Shown piece after piece: positions 31,342 through 39,298 of a DNA stretch of 46,353 nucleotides. The position numbers and the translations under genes are program-made. Every line of letters begins with the position of its first letter. Positions within the stretch are counted from its first letter, which is position 1. Under the pieces are notes generated by a model. That model did no database searches. It saw only the letters and a list, made by a program, of their open reading frames with translations, and had not been told where the DNA came from. This DNA is from Anaerolineales bacterium (GTDB taxonomy: Bacteria; Chloroflexota; Anaerolineae; Anaerolineales; UBA11579), in the NCBI GenBank assembly GCA_026129305.1, contig JAHCII010000016.1, positions 1 through 46,353 on the forward strand, in the 5' to 3' direction.

Positions 31342-32841
31342 TTACTGCGTACTCACCCACACCGTCTTAACTTGAGTATACAAGTCGATGGCTTCTTTGC
31401 CCATCTCACGGCCGAAGCCGGACATCTTGTAGCCTCCGAAAGGTGCGGCCGGGTCGATCATGCCGTAACCGTTGATCCACACTGTGCCGGCTTGCACCGC
31501 ATGGGCATAGCGATGGGCCTTGCCCACATCACGGGTCCACACGCCCGCCGCCAAACCGTATTGGGTCGCGTTGGAGCGGGCGATCAGCTCGTCTTCGTCA
31601 TCAAAAGCGGTGACCGCCGCCACCGGGCCAAAGATCTCTTCCTGCACCAGACGCAGCGAATCATCCTGGTAGCTGAACACGGTCGGTTTGAGGAAATACC
31701 CGCCCTTCAGTTCAGCGCTCAGGCCTTGGCCGCCGGTCACGATCTCCGCCCCGGCTTGTTGACCTTCGGTGATGTAGCCCGCTACACGCTCCAACTGCTC
31801 GGCGCTGATCAGCGGGCCTACATGCACCTTCTCAGCGAAGCCGTGATCCACCACCATCTTCTCCACATTGGCGGTCAGCCCCTCCAGCACTTCGTTGAAG
31901 ACTTTGCGCTCCACGAACAGACGCGTGCCCGCCACGCACTCTTGGCCGGCCGTGCTGAACACAGCCCACTGGGCGCCGCGGATGGCGGCGGACAGGTCGG
32001 CATCGGCAAAGACCACATTGGGGGACTTGCCGCCCAGTTCCAAGCTGACGCGCTTGAGGTTGCTCTTGGCGGCGGCTTCCATGATGCGCGCCCCGGTGGA
32101 AGTGGAGCCGGTGAAGGCGATCTTGGCGATGTGCGGATGGGCGGCCATGGCCGCGCCGGTGGGCAGTCCCGGACCGGTGAGGATGTTGACTACCCCTGGC
32201 GGGAAGCCCGCTTCACGGACCAAGTCGGCCAGGTAGAGGGCGGTTAACGGGGTCTGCTCAGCAGGTTTAAGGATCAGTGTGTTGCCGGCGGCCAACGCCG
32301 GTCCCAACTTCCAGATCGCCATCAGCAGTGGGAAGTTCCAGGGGATGATGGCGCCCACCACGCCCAACGGCTCGCGGCGGGTGTAGACCAGCTGATCGGG
32401 GAAAGTCACCGGCACAGTGCTGCCTTCGATCTTGTCGGCCCAACCGGCCTGGTAACGCAGGTGCTTGGTGACGTAGGGCAGGTCGCCGCGGCGCGCCACG
32501 CGGATCGGCTTGCCGTTGTCCAGCGTCTCCAGCTCGGCCAGCACATCGGCATGCTCGTCGATCAGGGCGGCCAGCTTGAAAAGCCGTTCGCCGCGCTCGG
32601 CGGCGATGGTCTGGCTCCAGCCTGGGAAGGCCGCCTGGGCGGCCGCCACCGCCGCGTCCACATCAGCCGCATTGGCCAGGGTCACCTCGGCCAGGACGGC
32701 CCCGCTGGCCGGGTTGCGCGTGGCAAAGGTCTCGCCGGAATTCCCCTCCACCCATTCGTTATTGATGAAGAGCTTCTTGGGGGACTGCTCCAAGAATTTG
32801 ATAGTGGCGGGTTGGAAGTTGTAGTCGGGGAGGCTGGTCAT
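31342..32841 (-). CDS. NAD(P)-dependent aldehyde dehydrogenase
   Basis: Aldehyde dehydrogenase superfamily enzyme of 499 residues that oxidises an aldehyde to its acid. The cofactor site has GAIIPWNFPLLMAIWKLGPA and KPAEQTPLTAL, then FTGSTSTGARIMEAAA. The catalytic Glu lies in VSLELGGKSPNVVFADADL and the nucleophile Cys in TAGQECVAGTRLFVE. Placed directly before paaA on the same strand, it could convert phenylacetaldehyde to phenylacetate; this is inferred from position, as the sequence is also close to betaine- or retinal-type enzymes. The ATG at 32841 is chosen over a TTG four codons upstream. A hairpin repeat follows the stop. Confidence 0.93.
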   Translation of the reverse strand: MTSLPDYNFQPATIKFLEQSPKKLFINNEWVEGNSGETFATRNPASGAVLAEVTLANAADVDAAVAAAQAAFPGWSQTIAAERGERLFKLAALIDEHADVLAELETLDNGKPIRVARRGDLPYVTKHLRYQAGWADKIEGSTVPVTFPDQLVYTRREPLGVVGAIIPWNFPLLMAIWKLGPALAAGNTLILKPAEQTPLTALYLADLVREAGFPPGVVNILTGPGLPTGAAMAAHPHIAKIAFTGSTSTGARIMEAAAKSNLKRVSLELGGKSPNVVFADADLSAAIRGAQWAVFSTAGQECVAGTRLFVERKVFNEVLEGLTANVEKMVVDHGFAEKVHVGPLISAEQLERVAGYITEGQQAGAEIVTGGQGLSAELKGGYFLKPTVFSYQDDSLRLVQEEIFGPVAAVTAFDDEDELIARSNATQYGLAAGVWTRDVGKAHRYAHAVQAGTVWINGYGMIDPAAPFGGYKMSGFGREMGKEAIDLYTQVKTVWVSTQ

Positions 32842-32977
32842 CGATTTATCCAATTCTGATTTAAAGGCTTGAAAGAATTATATTCGACATACCGCGGACT
32901 TTTTTTGCCAGTCAAGTTATCATCCGCCAGGCTATGGGCAAATACTTGCGCTTGCGCGTGACCAAGCAAGCACGTGA

Positions 32978-33388
32978 CTATCTGTCTTCAGAAGGCCATT
33001 GAGCTAGGTTCCGTTCCAATTCATCAATCGCGTCCTGACGGGCCGTTTCGCCATGATGGTCCCATTGCACTCTCAAGCGCAAGGGTGGCGGCTCATCATC
33101 CTGATAACCCATCAGGTAGAAGAGGGCCGCCGCACAGTGGTAGCGAATTAATGAATTCCCTACTTCCCGACGCAAGACATTCAATAAGACTGGTGCGCCC
33201 TGCTCTAGCGAGGTCTTCTCACGCAGCGAATACCAGATCGTATAGTACCCGTCGTAGTTCCCAGCATCAATTTCAGCTAGCAACTGCTCGGCTGATTGGT
33301 GCGCAAAATAATCGGCTGTCTGGCGGGCATGCCATTCCCAGGCCTCTTGCCAGTTAGAGAACTGCGGCGGCTCACTCATGTTAGGCAT
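32978..33388 (-). CDS. Hypothetical HEAT-like protein
   Basis: A protein of about 136 residues that I do not recognise. It begins after MSEPPQFSNWQEAWEWHARQ with TADYFAHQSAEQLLAEIDAG, then an YYTIWYSLRE segment and helical pieces such as VLLNVLRREVGNSLIRYHCA followed by AALFYLMGYQDD. This resembles a two- or three-repeat helical (HEAT-type) adaptor. Starts at 33388 or 33379 are equally possible; a TTG further out (33418) is less likely. The upstream 137 bases to the aldehyde dehydrogenase start hold no other convincing gene. Confidence 0.65.
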   Translation of the reverse strand: MPNMSEPPQFSNWQEAWEWHARQTADYFAHQSAEQLLAEIDAGNYDGYYTIWYSLREKTSLEQGAPVLLNVLRREVGNSLIRYHCAAALFYLMGYQDDEPPPLRLRVQWDHHGETARQDAIDELERNLAQWPSEDR

Positions 33389-33450
33389 AGTGTGGGAACC
33401 CAATTGTCGATTTACCAAACAGATATACTTCGCTGCCAGTTAACCACAAA

Positions 33451-34344
33451 CTATTCTGCCTCATCCGGCACTTCGCCATCCAGCCACTCCGGCGCGCCAT
33501 CCTCCGCCCAGCGGCGGCGGATGGCTTCATAGTCCGGCTTGCGCTTCTCGTCAAAGGCGCGCACGCCCTCCCAAGTCTCCGGGCTGGTGTTGTGCACCGC
33601 CAGCCAGTCGCGCCCGTGGCCGATGGTGCTGTGCCAGCTTAGGTCACGCCAGAAGTTGAGCTGCTGCTTGGTGTAGCGCGTCTTCTCGGGGAACTTGGCC
33701 TTGAGCTTGTCCACGATCTCATCCACCTTGGTGTCCAGCTCGTTGCGCGGCACGACCCAGTTCACCAACCCCCACTGCTCCGCCTTGGCAGCGGGGATCT
33801 CTTCATTCAAAAACAATATCTCGCGCGCCCGCCGCTCGCCCACGATGATCGGCAGGAACTGCGTGGCGCCAGCCAGCGGCACGCTACCGTGGCTGGTGCC
33901 CACGTGGCGGATGTAGATGTCGTCCGCCGCCACAGCCAGGTCGCAGCTCATGTTGAACTCGTTGCCGCCGCCCACCACAATGCCGTTGAGGCGGGCGATG
34001 GCCGGCTTGCCCAGGTTACGCAGGCGCTCATGGGCCTCAATGAAGTCGCCCATCCACTTCCAGTAATCACGCGGACGCTGCAGGAACTGCTTTTGCTCGT
34101 CCAGGTCTGCCCCGGTACAGAAGGCACGCTCCCCCACCCCGGTCAGCACCAGCACCGCCACGGAGTCGTCCCAGCTGGCGTCTTTGAGGGCCATATTGAG
34201 TTCGGTCAGCACTTGGTGATTGACGGCGTTGAGCACCTGCGGCCGGTTGAAGGTCACCGTGGCGCGGCCGTCTTTTTTTGTATAAACAATGGCTTTGAAA
34301 TCAAAATCTGCAGCGGCCCGGCCGCCAAAAGAACGCTTTGCCAA
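33451..34344 (-). CDS. Enoyl-CoA hydratase/isomerase family protein
   Basis: Crotonase-fold protein of 297 residues. The CoA/oxyanion loops are present: FNRPQVLNAVNHQVLTELNM, GERAFCTGADLDEQKQ (first oxyanion-hole strand) and LNGIVVGGGNEFNMSCDLAV (second). HVGTSHGSVPLAGATQFLPI fills the catalytic-Glu region, where Ser/Val replace the usual Glu, so the chemistry may differ from simple hydration. The C-terminal 60 residues (SWHSTIGHGRDWLAVHNTSP onwards) are longer than in fatty-acid hydratases and recall ring-cleavage or dienoyl-CoA members. The TTG start at 34344 has GGGAG close upstream. It could act on an aromatic-degradation intermediate; substrate unknown. Confidence 0.85.
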   Translation of the reverse strand: MAKRSFGGRAAADFDFKAIVYTKKDGRATVTFNRPQVLNAVNHQVLTELNMALKDASWDDSVAVLVLTGVGERAFCTGADLDEQKQFLQRPRDYWKWMGDFIEAHERLRNLGKPAIARLNGIVVGGGNEFNMSCDLAVAADDIYIRHVGTSHGSVPLAGATQFLPIIVGERRAREILFLNEEIPAAKAEQWGLVNWVVPRNELDTKVDEIVDKLKAKFPEKTRYTKQQLNFWRDLSWHSTIGHGRDWLAVHNTSPETWEGVRAFDEKRKPDYEAIRRRWAEDGAPEWLDGEVPDEAE

Positions 34345-34464
34345 GAGACTCTCCCGATAGGTTGGTAAGAAGTATTTTACACGCCCATCGGTTGCAAAAA
34401 AATACTAAGTGGGCGAACCATACGTTGTACAATGCAACTTACTATTCGCCTAAAGGAGTTTCAG

Positions 34465-35067
34465 ATGGACGAAGACAAGATCGAGAAGATGGCCCGCGAG
34501 CAAGAGGAGCGGATCAACAAAGTCCTTGAATATAGTGAGAGGATGGCCGCAAAGCACGAAGAGCGAGCTAATAAAATCCTCGAAAAGGCTGAGAGAGACA
34601 GCCAGCGCGGGCCAAGCATGCTGGGCAACCTGTTGTTGCTGGCGCTGTTCAACCTGATCGTGGTGGCCATGGCCGCCGGCACCTTGTTCTTTGGTTGGCG
34701 CGGTTACACACTCACCACCAACGGAGACACCACGATGGCACGCGTGGTTGCGCTGTCGGAATCAACCGACGGGGATGGTGACTGCTGCGTGTACTCCCCT
34801 GTCTTTGAATACACAGTAAATGGCCGCCGCCACACTTTCGAAAGCCTGAACGCCAGCAACCCGCCCGCCTACCGTGTGGGGCAAGAGGTAGAGGTGATCT
34901 ACAACGTTGACAACCCCAGCGATGCCGCGGTCAATTCGTTCTTCGAATTGTGGATGGTGGCAGCCACACTGTGCGGCGCAACGCTGATCCTGTTTGTCGT
35001 GCTAAACGGGGTGGCGATCTACAAGATGCGCAGCGGCCGCCCTCTCCTTGAAGCAGACAGCGACTAG
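34465..35067 (+). CDS. DUF3592-type membrane protein with N-terminal coiled coil
   Basis: A 200-residue membrane protein. The first 55 residues are a charged helical coiled coil (MDEDKIEKMAREQEERINKV, then EERANKILEKAERD). Two membrane helices (about 60-82 and 165-187) flank an extracytoplasmic domain with TTMARVVALSESTDGDGDCC, YSPVFEYTVNGRRHTF and NPPAYRVGQEVEVIYNVDNP, the DUF3592 signature. The family is of unknown function. AAGGAG with good spacing before the ATG fixes the start, and TACAAT (34426-34431) is a plausible -10. The next gene is a shorter paralogue. Confidence 0.85.
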   Translation: MDEDKIEKMAREQEERINKVLEYSERMAAKHEERANKILEKAERDSQRGPSMLGNLLLLALFNLIVVAMAAGTLFFGWRGYTLTTNGDTTMARVVALSESTDGDGDCCVYSPVFEYTVNGRRHTFESLNASNPPAYRVGQEVEVIYNVDNPSDAAVNSFFELWMVAATLCGATLILFVVLNGVAIYKMRSGRPLLEADSD

Positions 35068-35077
35068 CCTACAAGTG

Positions 35078-35515
35078 ATGAAACTAGGCAGGTTCCTTCC
35101 CCTGCTGGCTGTGAATGCGGTCCTGGCCGTGCTCACTATCGTTGCGCTTTTGCTGAGCCGGGAAAGTTTTGAACTTGCCTTTCAGGGTGAGAAAACCACC
35201 GGTCAAGTCATCGGGCTGGTGCAAAGCACCGACAGCGAAGGCGATACCTTTTACAGCCCGGTGGTGGCCTTCACTGTGGGTGATCGCACGCGGGAAGTCG
35301 AAGGAACGACCGCCAGCCACCCGCCGGCCTACCGTGTGGGTCAAGAGGTCGAGGTGGTGTACAACCCGCAGGACCTAAGCAAGGCCGCCATCAACAAATT
35401 TTCGGAGCTGTGGTTGCTGCCGACCATCATAGGTGGCACTGTGGCCGTTCTCTTTGTGACCCTGAACTTGGTGATGGTCGGCGGTATTTTCGTATCCAAT
35501 CGGAGTGCTGAATGA
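35078..35515 (+). CDS. DUF3592-type membrane protein (paralogue)
   Basis: A 145-residue protein with the same domain plan as the gene before it but without the coiled coil: membrane helix LLAVNAVLAVLTIVALLLS, then GLVQSTDSEGDTFYSPVVAF and HPPAYRVGQEVEVVYNPQDL, then a second helix. The shared HPPAYRVGQEVEV-type block shows a local gene duplication. The ATG at 35078 is 10 bases after the previous stop; an overlapping TTG at 35048 is possible. Its last codon overlaps the next start (ATGA), so three genes are probably one transcript. Function unknown. Confidence 0.82.
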   Translation: MKLGRFLPLLAVNAVLAVLTIVALLLSRESFELAFQGEKTTGQVIGLVQSTDSEGDTFYSPVVAFTVGDRTREVEGTTASHPPAYRVGQEVEVVYNPQDLSKAAINKFSELWLLPTIIGGTVAVLFVTLNLVMVGGIFVSNRSAE

Positions 35516-36024
35516 GCGGAGCAATAGACTTTAGTAAAGAGAAGCTGCTGCAAGAAATGCAGGCTGGCTGGGAACGCTTGCAGGCCTTTGTGAGCACATA
35601 CAGTGACGAACAGCTGACCGGCCCGGTGGATGCGGCAGGTTGGACCGCCAAAGATCACCTAATGCACCTCTCAGTGTGGGCGGGCAGCATGGTGGCGGTA
35701 CTGGACGGCAAGCCGCGCCGCGAGTACATGGAGATCTCTCGGGAAGACTGGGTGACGCTCGCGGAAACGTATGACGTGGTCAACGGCATCCTGCAGCAGC
35801 GCTACAAGGATCTGCCGCTGGACGCTGTGCGCAGAGAAGTAGGAGCCAAGCACAACGAGTTAGTAACCCGCACGCAGGCAATGACCGAAGAGGAATTGCA
35901 ACTCCCCTACAACCACTACCAACCGGGCAGCAAGTCCACCACCCCGATCTTTGATTACATCACCGGCAACAGCTCGCACCATTACGACGAACACATCCCT
36001 TGGATGCGCGCCATCCTGGATTAG
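35512..36024 (+). CDS. ClbS/DfsB-like (DinB-superfamily) four-helix protein
   Basis: A 170-residue protein of the ClbS/DfsB (DUF1706) branch of the DinB-like four-helix bundles. It shows SKEKLLQEMQAGWERLQAFV, GWTAKDHLMHLSVWAGSMV and YITGNSSHHYDEHIPWMRAI; the H-L-x-x-W and H-x-x-x-H-I blocks are typical. Family members include a colibactin-resistance hydrolase (ClbS), but most are uncharacterised. The start overlaps the stop of the DUF3592 gene (ATGA). The 3' end overlaps the convergent lipoprotein gene by 4 bases. Confidence 0.85.
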   Translation: MSGAIDFSKEKLLQEMQAGWERLQAFVSTYSDEQLTGPVDAAGWTAKDHLMHLSVWAGSMVAVLDGKPRREYMEISREDWVTLAETYDVVNGILQQRYKDLPLDAVRREVGAKHNELVTRTQAMTEEELQLPYNHYQPGSKSTTPIFDYITGNSSHHYDEHIPWMRAILD

Positions 36025-37196
36025 TCCTGCAGGCCAAAGCTGACCCACAGGCGGTCGAACTCGGCACCGTTCTCCAGTACCTGCACACTCACGCCTGCGT
36101 ACTGGACTGACTCGCCCGCCTGCAGGGCGGCTGGACCCGGCAGCCTGCCCTCCGGCGTTAGCACACGCAGCGGGCCATAGCCGGAATCGCGGCGCGTATC
36201 CACCAGATAGACTAGCGCGCCAGGCTGCTGCAGCCGCCAGTCATACCCCAGCGGCCGCCGGGCTTCGATCACCAGCATCTGCCCCTCCGCCAGCGGCAGC
36301 ATAACGGCTTTGGTTTGCCCGTCTTGCTCCGCCAGCGCGGTCACGGTCACCTCCCACTGGCCGGGCTCACTCAAGCACAAGACCTGCTCGTCCTCCAGCC
36401 AGCCCAGCATCCAGCGCTCGATGGCGGTCAACTCCGGCGCCTGGCCAAAAATATTGCCCATCAGGCTGAACTCCCCCGTGAAGGCAAACTGATCTGCCTC
36501 CGCAGCAGCTGCCCCTGGGTAGGCATACAAGTCGGGAAGTCCCAGACTGTGGCCCATCTCATGGTTCAGCCACAAGTGGCCCCAGTACAGCAGGTCGCTG
36601 CCTGAGGTGATGCCGTTGGCGATCGTGACCCCATCCGCCTGAATGCCGTGGTCCGCGAATCCAGTGAAGGCGGGGCCATAAGGAATGCCGGTCGCATCCG
36701 GGTTGGTCAGCACCACCACCAGGTCCGTTTGGGAGAAATCCACGGCCGCATCGGCCAGGTCCACGGCTTCCTGCAGGAAGTCCAGATGCGCTTCGAAGCT
36801 CGCCAGCCCCGCCGCGTAGTGCGCCTGCGGCTGGCTGAGGCGCAGCCAGGCCAGATGCGAATACAGCTGAACCTGCAGCCGTCCGCCGGAAAGCTCGGCA
36901 AAGAATTCTTCGGCGTCGGGGGAGACGATCGCCAGCGCTTCGGCTGGCGATCGCTCAGCAGGCGCGTCCTCAAAATCCGCGAAGAGCACCGTCACATGCA
37001 GCGATCCAAGCGCCGGCAGGCGGTCCGCCCCAATCGGGAAGCCCAACCCCAGTGGCTGTTGACGCGCCAGCCGGCAGGCCTGGGTATCCTGCAGGTTTGC
37101 ATTTGGCTGGGGCTCGGCGGAGCCGCCGCAAGCGGCCAGCAGGCAAGCCAACCCGGCCAGGTACACAAGACGCAAGGCAAACATCTGTGCCATCAT
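36021..37196 (-). CDS. Lipoprotein with HExxH zinc-protease motif (M6-like)
   Basis: An exported lipoprotein of 391 residues. The signal peptide MFALRLVYLAGLACLLAAC, preceded by a short MMAQ, ends in a clear lipobox. A zinc motif HEMGHSLGLPD occurs at residues 212-222, the HExxHxxGxPD form seen in M6/immune-inhibitor-A-like metallopeptidases. Downstream, FSLMGNIFG fits the Met-turn region and a C-terminal beta domain follows. An N-terminal ADFEDAPAERSPAEAL segment resembles the M6 start. It is probably a surface-anchored peptidase; the substrate is unknown. It overlaps the ClbS-like gene tail to tail by 4 bases and is divergent from an MFS gene. Confidence 0.8.
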   Translation of the reverse strand: MMAQMFALRLVYLAGLACLLAACGGSAEPQPNANLQDTQACRLARQQPLGLGFPIGADRLPALGSLHVTVLFADFEDAPAERSPAEALAIVSPDAEEFFAELSGGRLQVQLYSHLAWLRLSQPQAHYAAGLASFEAHLDFLQEAVDLADAAVDFSQTDLVVVLTNPDATGIPYGPAFTGFADHGIQADGVTIANGITSGSDLLYWGHLWLNHEMGHSLGLPDLYAYPGAAAAEADQFAFTGEFSLMGNIFGQAPELTAIERWMLGWLEDEQVLCLSEPGQWEVTVTALAEQDGQTKAVMLPLAEGQMLVIEARRPLGYDWRLQQPGALVYLVDTRRDSGYGPLRVLTPEGRLPGPAALQAGESVQYAGVSVQVLENGAEFDRLWVSFGLQD

Positions 37197-37232
37197 ACAC
37201 GCTCCCGGCTGTCAGGCGATCGCCTCGCCGTT

Positions 37233-37238
37233 TATAAT
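37233..37238 (+). promoter_or_regulatory. -10 box of an apparently leaderless MFS gene
   Basis: Perfect TATAAT, nine bases before the ATG at 37248, with CTGTCA (37209-37214) as a weak -35. No Shine-Dalgarno lies between. Confidence 0.55.
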
Positions 37239-37247
37239 CAGCGGCTG

Positions 37248-38417
37248 ATGCGTTCTCGAAACCTGACCCTCCTCGTAATTGCCCAGGCGCTGGCCATGAG
37301 CGGTTCGCCCGCCATCATTCTGCTGGGCGGCATCGTTGGCGGCCAGTTGGCCCCCAACCCCGGGCTGGCCACCCTGCCCATTTCCATCATGGTCGTCGGT
37401 GCAGCGGTGTCTGCCCTGCCAGCCGGCGGGCTGATGCGCCGCGTCGGGCGGCGCAACGGCTTCCTGCTCGCTTCGCTGCTGGCCATCGCTGGGGCGGCGC
37501 TGGCCGCCCTCGCTCTGCAGTTGGGCAGCTTCTGGCTGTTCTGCCTGGCCACCTTGCTGATAGGCGCCAACAACGCCTTCGTGCAGCAGTATCGTTTTGC
37601 CGCTGCGGAGAGTGTCGAGAGCACCCTTCAGGGGCGCGCCGTGGCGCTGGTGCTGGTCGGCGGCATCTTTGCCGGCTTTGCCGGGCCGGAGATTGCGCGC
37701 CGGACACAGGACTGGCTGGCCGTGCCCTACCAGGGTTCTTTCGTAGCCTTGGTCATCGTCTACGCGCTGGTGCTGATCGTGCTGGCCGGTCTGCAAGACA
37801 CCCACCCCACGCAAGAGAGTCGCACCCAGACCGGCAGGCCGCTGGGCCAGATCATGCGCCAGCCCGATTATTTGCTGGCGGTCTTGGCCGGCGCCAGCGC
37901 CTATGGTGTGATGAGCTTTGTGATGACCGCCACACCCGTGCACATGCACGGCGGCGCCGGCTTCAGCCTGGACCAGACCACTCTGGTGATCCAAAGCCAC
38001 ATCATCGCCATGTACCTACCCTCGCTGATCAGCGGCTTTCTGATCGAGCGTTTGGGTCTGTACCGCTTCATGCTGCTGGGCGGACTGCTGATGCTGGCCT
38101 GCTCCGCGTTGGCTATGATCAGCTCAGCCTTCATGCATTATTGGTGGGCCTTGGTGCTGCTGGGTCTGGGTTGGAACCTGCTCTTCGTGGGCGGGACGGT
38201 GCTGCTCACCCGCAGCTACGCGCCGGAAGAGCGTTTCAAGACCCAAGCCAGCAATGACTTCGTGGTTTTTGGCGTGCAGGCCTTGGGTTCACTCTCCGCG
38301 GGCAGCATGCTGCACGCCAGCAGTTGGAGCGGGGTCAATAGGCTCAGCATGGTCATTTTGCTGCTGACCCTGGGCGGATTGGTCGCCCAACGCAGGCGGC
38401 TGGCCAGCCCGGCCTAA
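37248..38417 (+). CDS. Major facilitator superfamily transporter
   Basis: Twelve-helix carrier of 389 residues. The first helices include NLTLLVIAQALAMSGSPAII, and the cytoplasmic loop after helix 2 has GLMRRVGRRNGFLLASLLAI, an MFS motif A variant. The second half begins near residue 200 (IMRQPDYLLAVLAGASAYGV) and includes FLIERLGLYRFMLLGGLLML. The substrate is not predictable; it resembles uncharacterised drug-efflux-like members. The ATG at 37248 sits nine bases past a perfect TATAAT, so the message is probably leaderless. It is divergent from the metalloprotease lipoprotein. Confidence 0.87.
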   Translation: MRSRNLTLLVIAQALAMSGSPAIILLGGIVGGQLAPNPGLATLPISIMVVGAAVSALPAGGLMRRVGRRNGFLLASLLAIAGAALAALALQLGSFWLFCLATLLIGANNAFVQQYRFAAAESVESTLQGRAVALVLVGGIFAGFAGPEIARRTQDWLAVPYQGSFVALVIVYALVLIVLAGLQDTHPTQESRTQTGRPLGQIMRQPDYLLAVLAGASAYGVMSFVMTATPVHMHGGAGFSLDQTTLVIQSHIIAMYLPSLISGFLIERLGLYRFMLLGGLLMLACSALAMISSAFMHYWWALVLLGLGWNLLFVGGTVLLTRSYAPEERFKTQASNDFVVFGVQALGSLSAGSMLHASSWSGVNRLSMVILLLTLGGLVAQRRRLASPA

Positions 38418-38439
38418 GCTTGTATTCATCCAGGCGCGC

Positions 38440-38445
38440 TATAGT
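38440..38445 (+). promoter_or_regulatory. -10 box of an apparently leaderless gene
   Basis: TATAGT six bases before the ATG at 38452; the start codon coincides with the expected transcription start. The -35 is poor. Confidence 0.5.
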
Positions 38446-38451
38446 GCGTGC

Positions 38452-39120
38452 ATGAAAGCGCCTAACCCCTACTCCCGCCGAGATTTCCTGCGTACCTTGC
38501 TGCTGGTGCCCGCCAGCGGTTTGCTGGCCGCCTGTGCGCGTGCCCTGGGTCTGCCGGAGCCGACCCACGCAGCCTCCGCCACCCAGATCGCCGGCACACC
38601 CGTTGCGACCAGCACGGGTATCAGCCTCTCGCCCACCCCTGCCTGCGACGATGACGACGATGAACCCACGATCGCCCAGACCGAGGGGCCATACTTCACG
38701 CCCAATTCACCGGAACGCAATTCACTGCTTGAGGATGGCATGCAGGGCGTCTACATGCTGGTCAGCGGCCAGGTACTAGGCACCGATTGCCAGCCCATCC
38801 CGGGCGCCCTGCTCGACTTCTGGCATGCGGACGCCGAAGGCGAATACGACAACGCCGGCTACCGCCTGCGCGGTCACCAGTTTGCCGATGCCCAGGGTCG
38901 CTACCAACTGGAAACCATCATGCCCGGCCTGTACCCCGGCCGCACGCGCCACTTTCATGTCAAAGTGCAGCGACCCAACGGTGCAGTACTCACCACGCAG
39001 CTGTATTTTCCTGACGAAGCCGGCAATGCCACGGACGGCATCTTCGACAGTCGCCTGCTGATGAGCATGCTGTCCGCCGGGAATGGCGTGCATGGCGAAT
39101 TTGATTTTGTGTTGGAGTGA
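38452..39120 (+). CDS. Intradiol ring-cleavage dioxygenase-like lipoprotein, Tat-exported
   Basis: A 222-residue protein. The twin-arginine signal has SRRDFLRTLLLVPASGLLAA and ends in a lipobox Cys, so it should be folded in the cytoplasm, exported by Tat and anchored outside. A Thr/Ser/Pro-rich linker and an Asp run (CDDDDDEP) follow. The fold is that of intradiol dioxygenases: AQTEGPYFTPNSPERNSL, GALLDFWHADAEGEYDNAGY, RLRGHQFADAQGRYQLETIM and GRTRHFHVKVQRP. Tyr and His at the usual iron-ligand positions are present. Extracellular catechol-type substrates are a guess. The promoter sits on the ATG. Confidence 0.88.
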   Translation: MKAPNPYSRRDFLRTLLLVPASGLLAACARALGLPEPTHAASATQIAGTPVATSTGISLSPTPACDDDDDEPTIAQTEGPYFTPNSPERNSLLEDGMQGVYMLVSGQVLGTDCQPIPGALLDFWHADAEGEYDNAGYRLRGHQFADAQGRYQLETIMPGLYPGRTRHFHVKVQRPNGAVLTTQLYFPDEAGNATDGIFDSRLLMSMLSAGNGVHGEFDFVLE

Positions 39121-39130
39121 AAGTCTATAA

Positions 39131-39233
39131 CGTCATTACGAACCTGTCGCAGGCAGGTGAAGCAATCCCCAACTCGGTTTCAAAATCCATCCAGGGGATT
39201 GCTTCGGCAGCCGCTGGCTGCCTCGCAGCGACG
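39131..39233. repeat. Large palindromic intergenic repeat (REP-like)
   Basis: About 103 bases beginning CGTCATTACGA and ending CGCAGCGACG. GAAGCAATCCCC (39159-39170) is the exact inverse of GGGGATTGCTTC (39194-39205). This is the recognisable CGTCATTGCGAG/GAAGCAATCCCC repeat form known in many bacterial genomes. The remaining 65 bases before the next gene hold nothing I can identify. Confidence 0.8.
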
Positions 39234-39298
39234 GATAAGCTGAAGGCTAGCCCGGCACTGCGCATCGCACTCAATAAAATGTAGTAGTAGCGTGAGCC

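Noticed and set aside
32935..33003. A 22-codon plus-strand ORF starting ATGGGCAAATAC, loosely like the start of an iron-sulfur assembly protein
   Set aside because: Too short, no ribosome binding site, and overlaps the 3' end of the minus-strand hypothetical gene. May be a decayed fragment but there is not enough to claim it.
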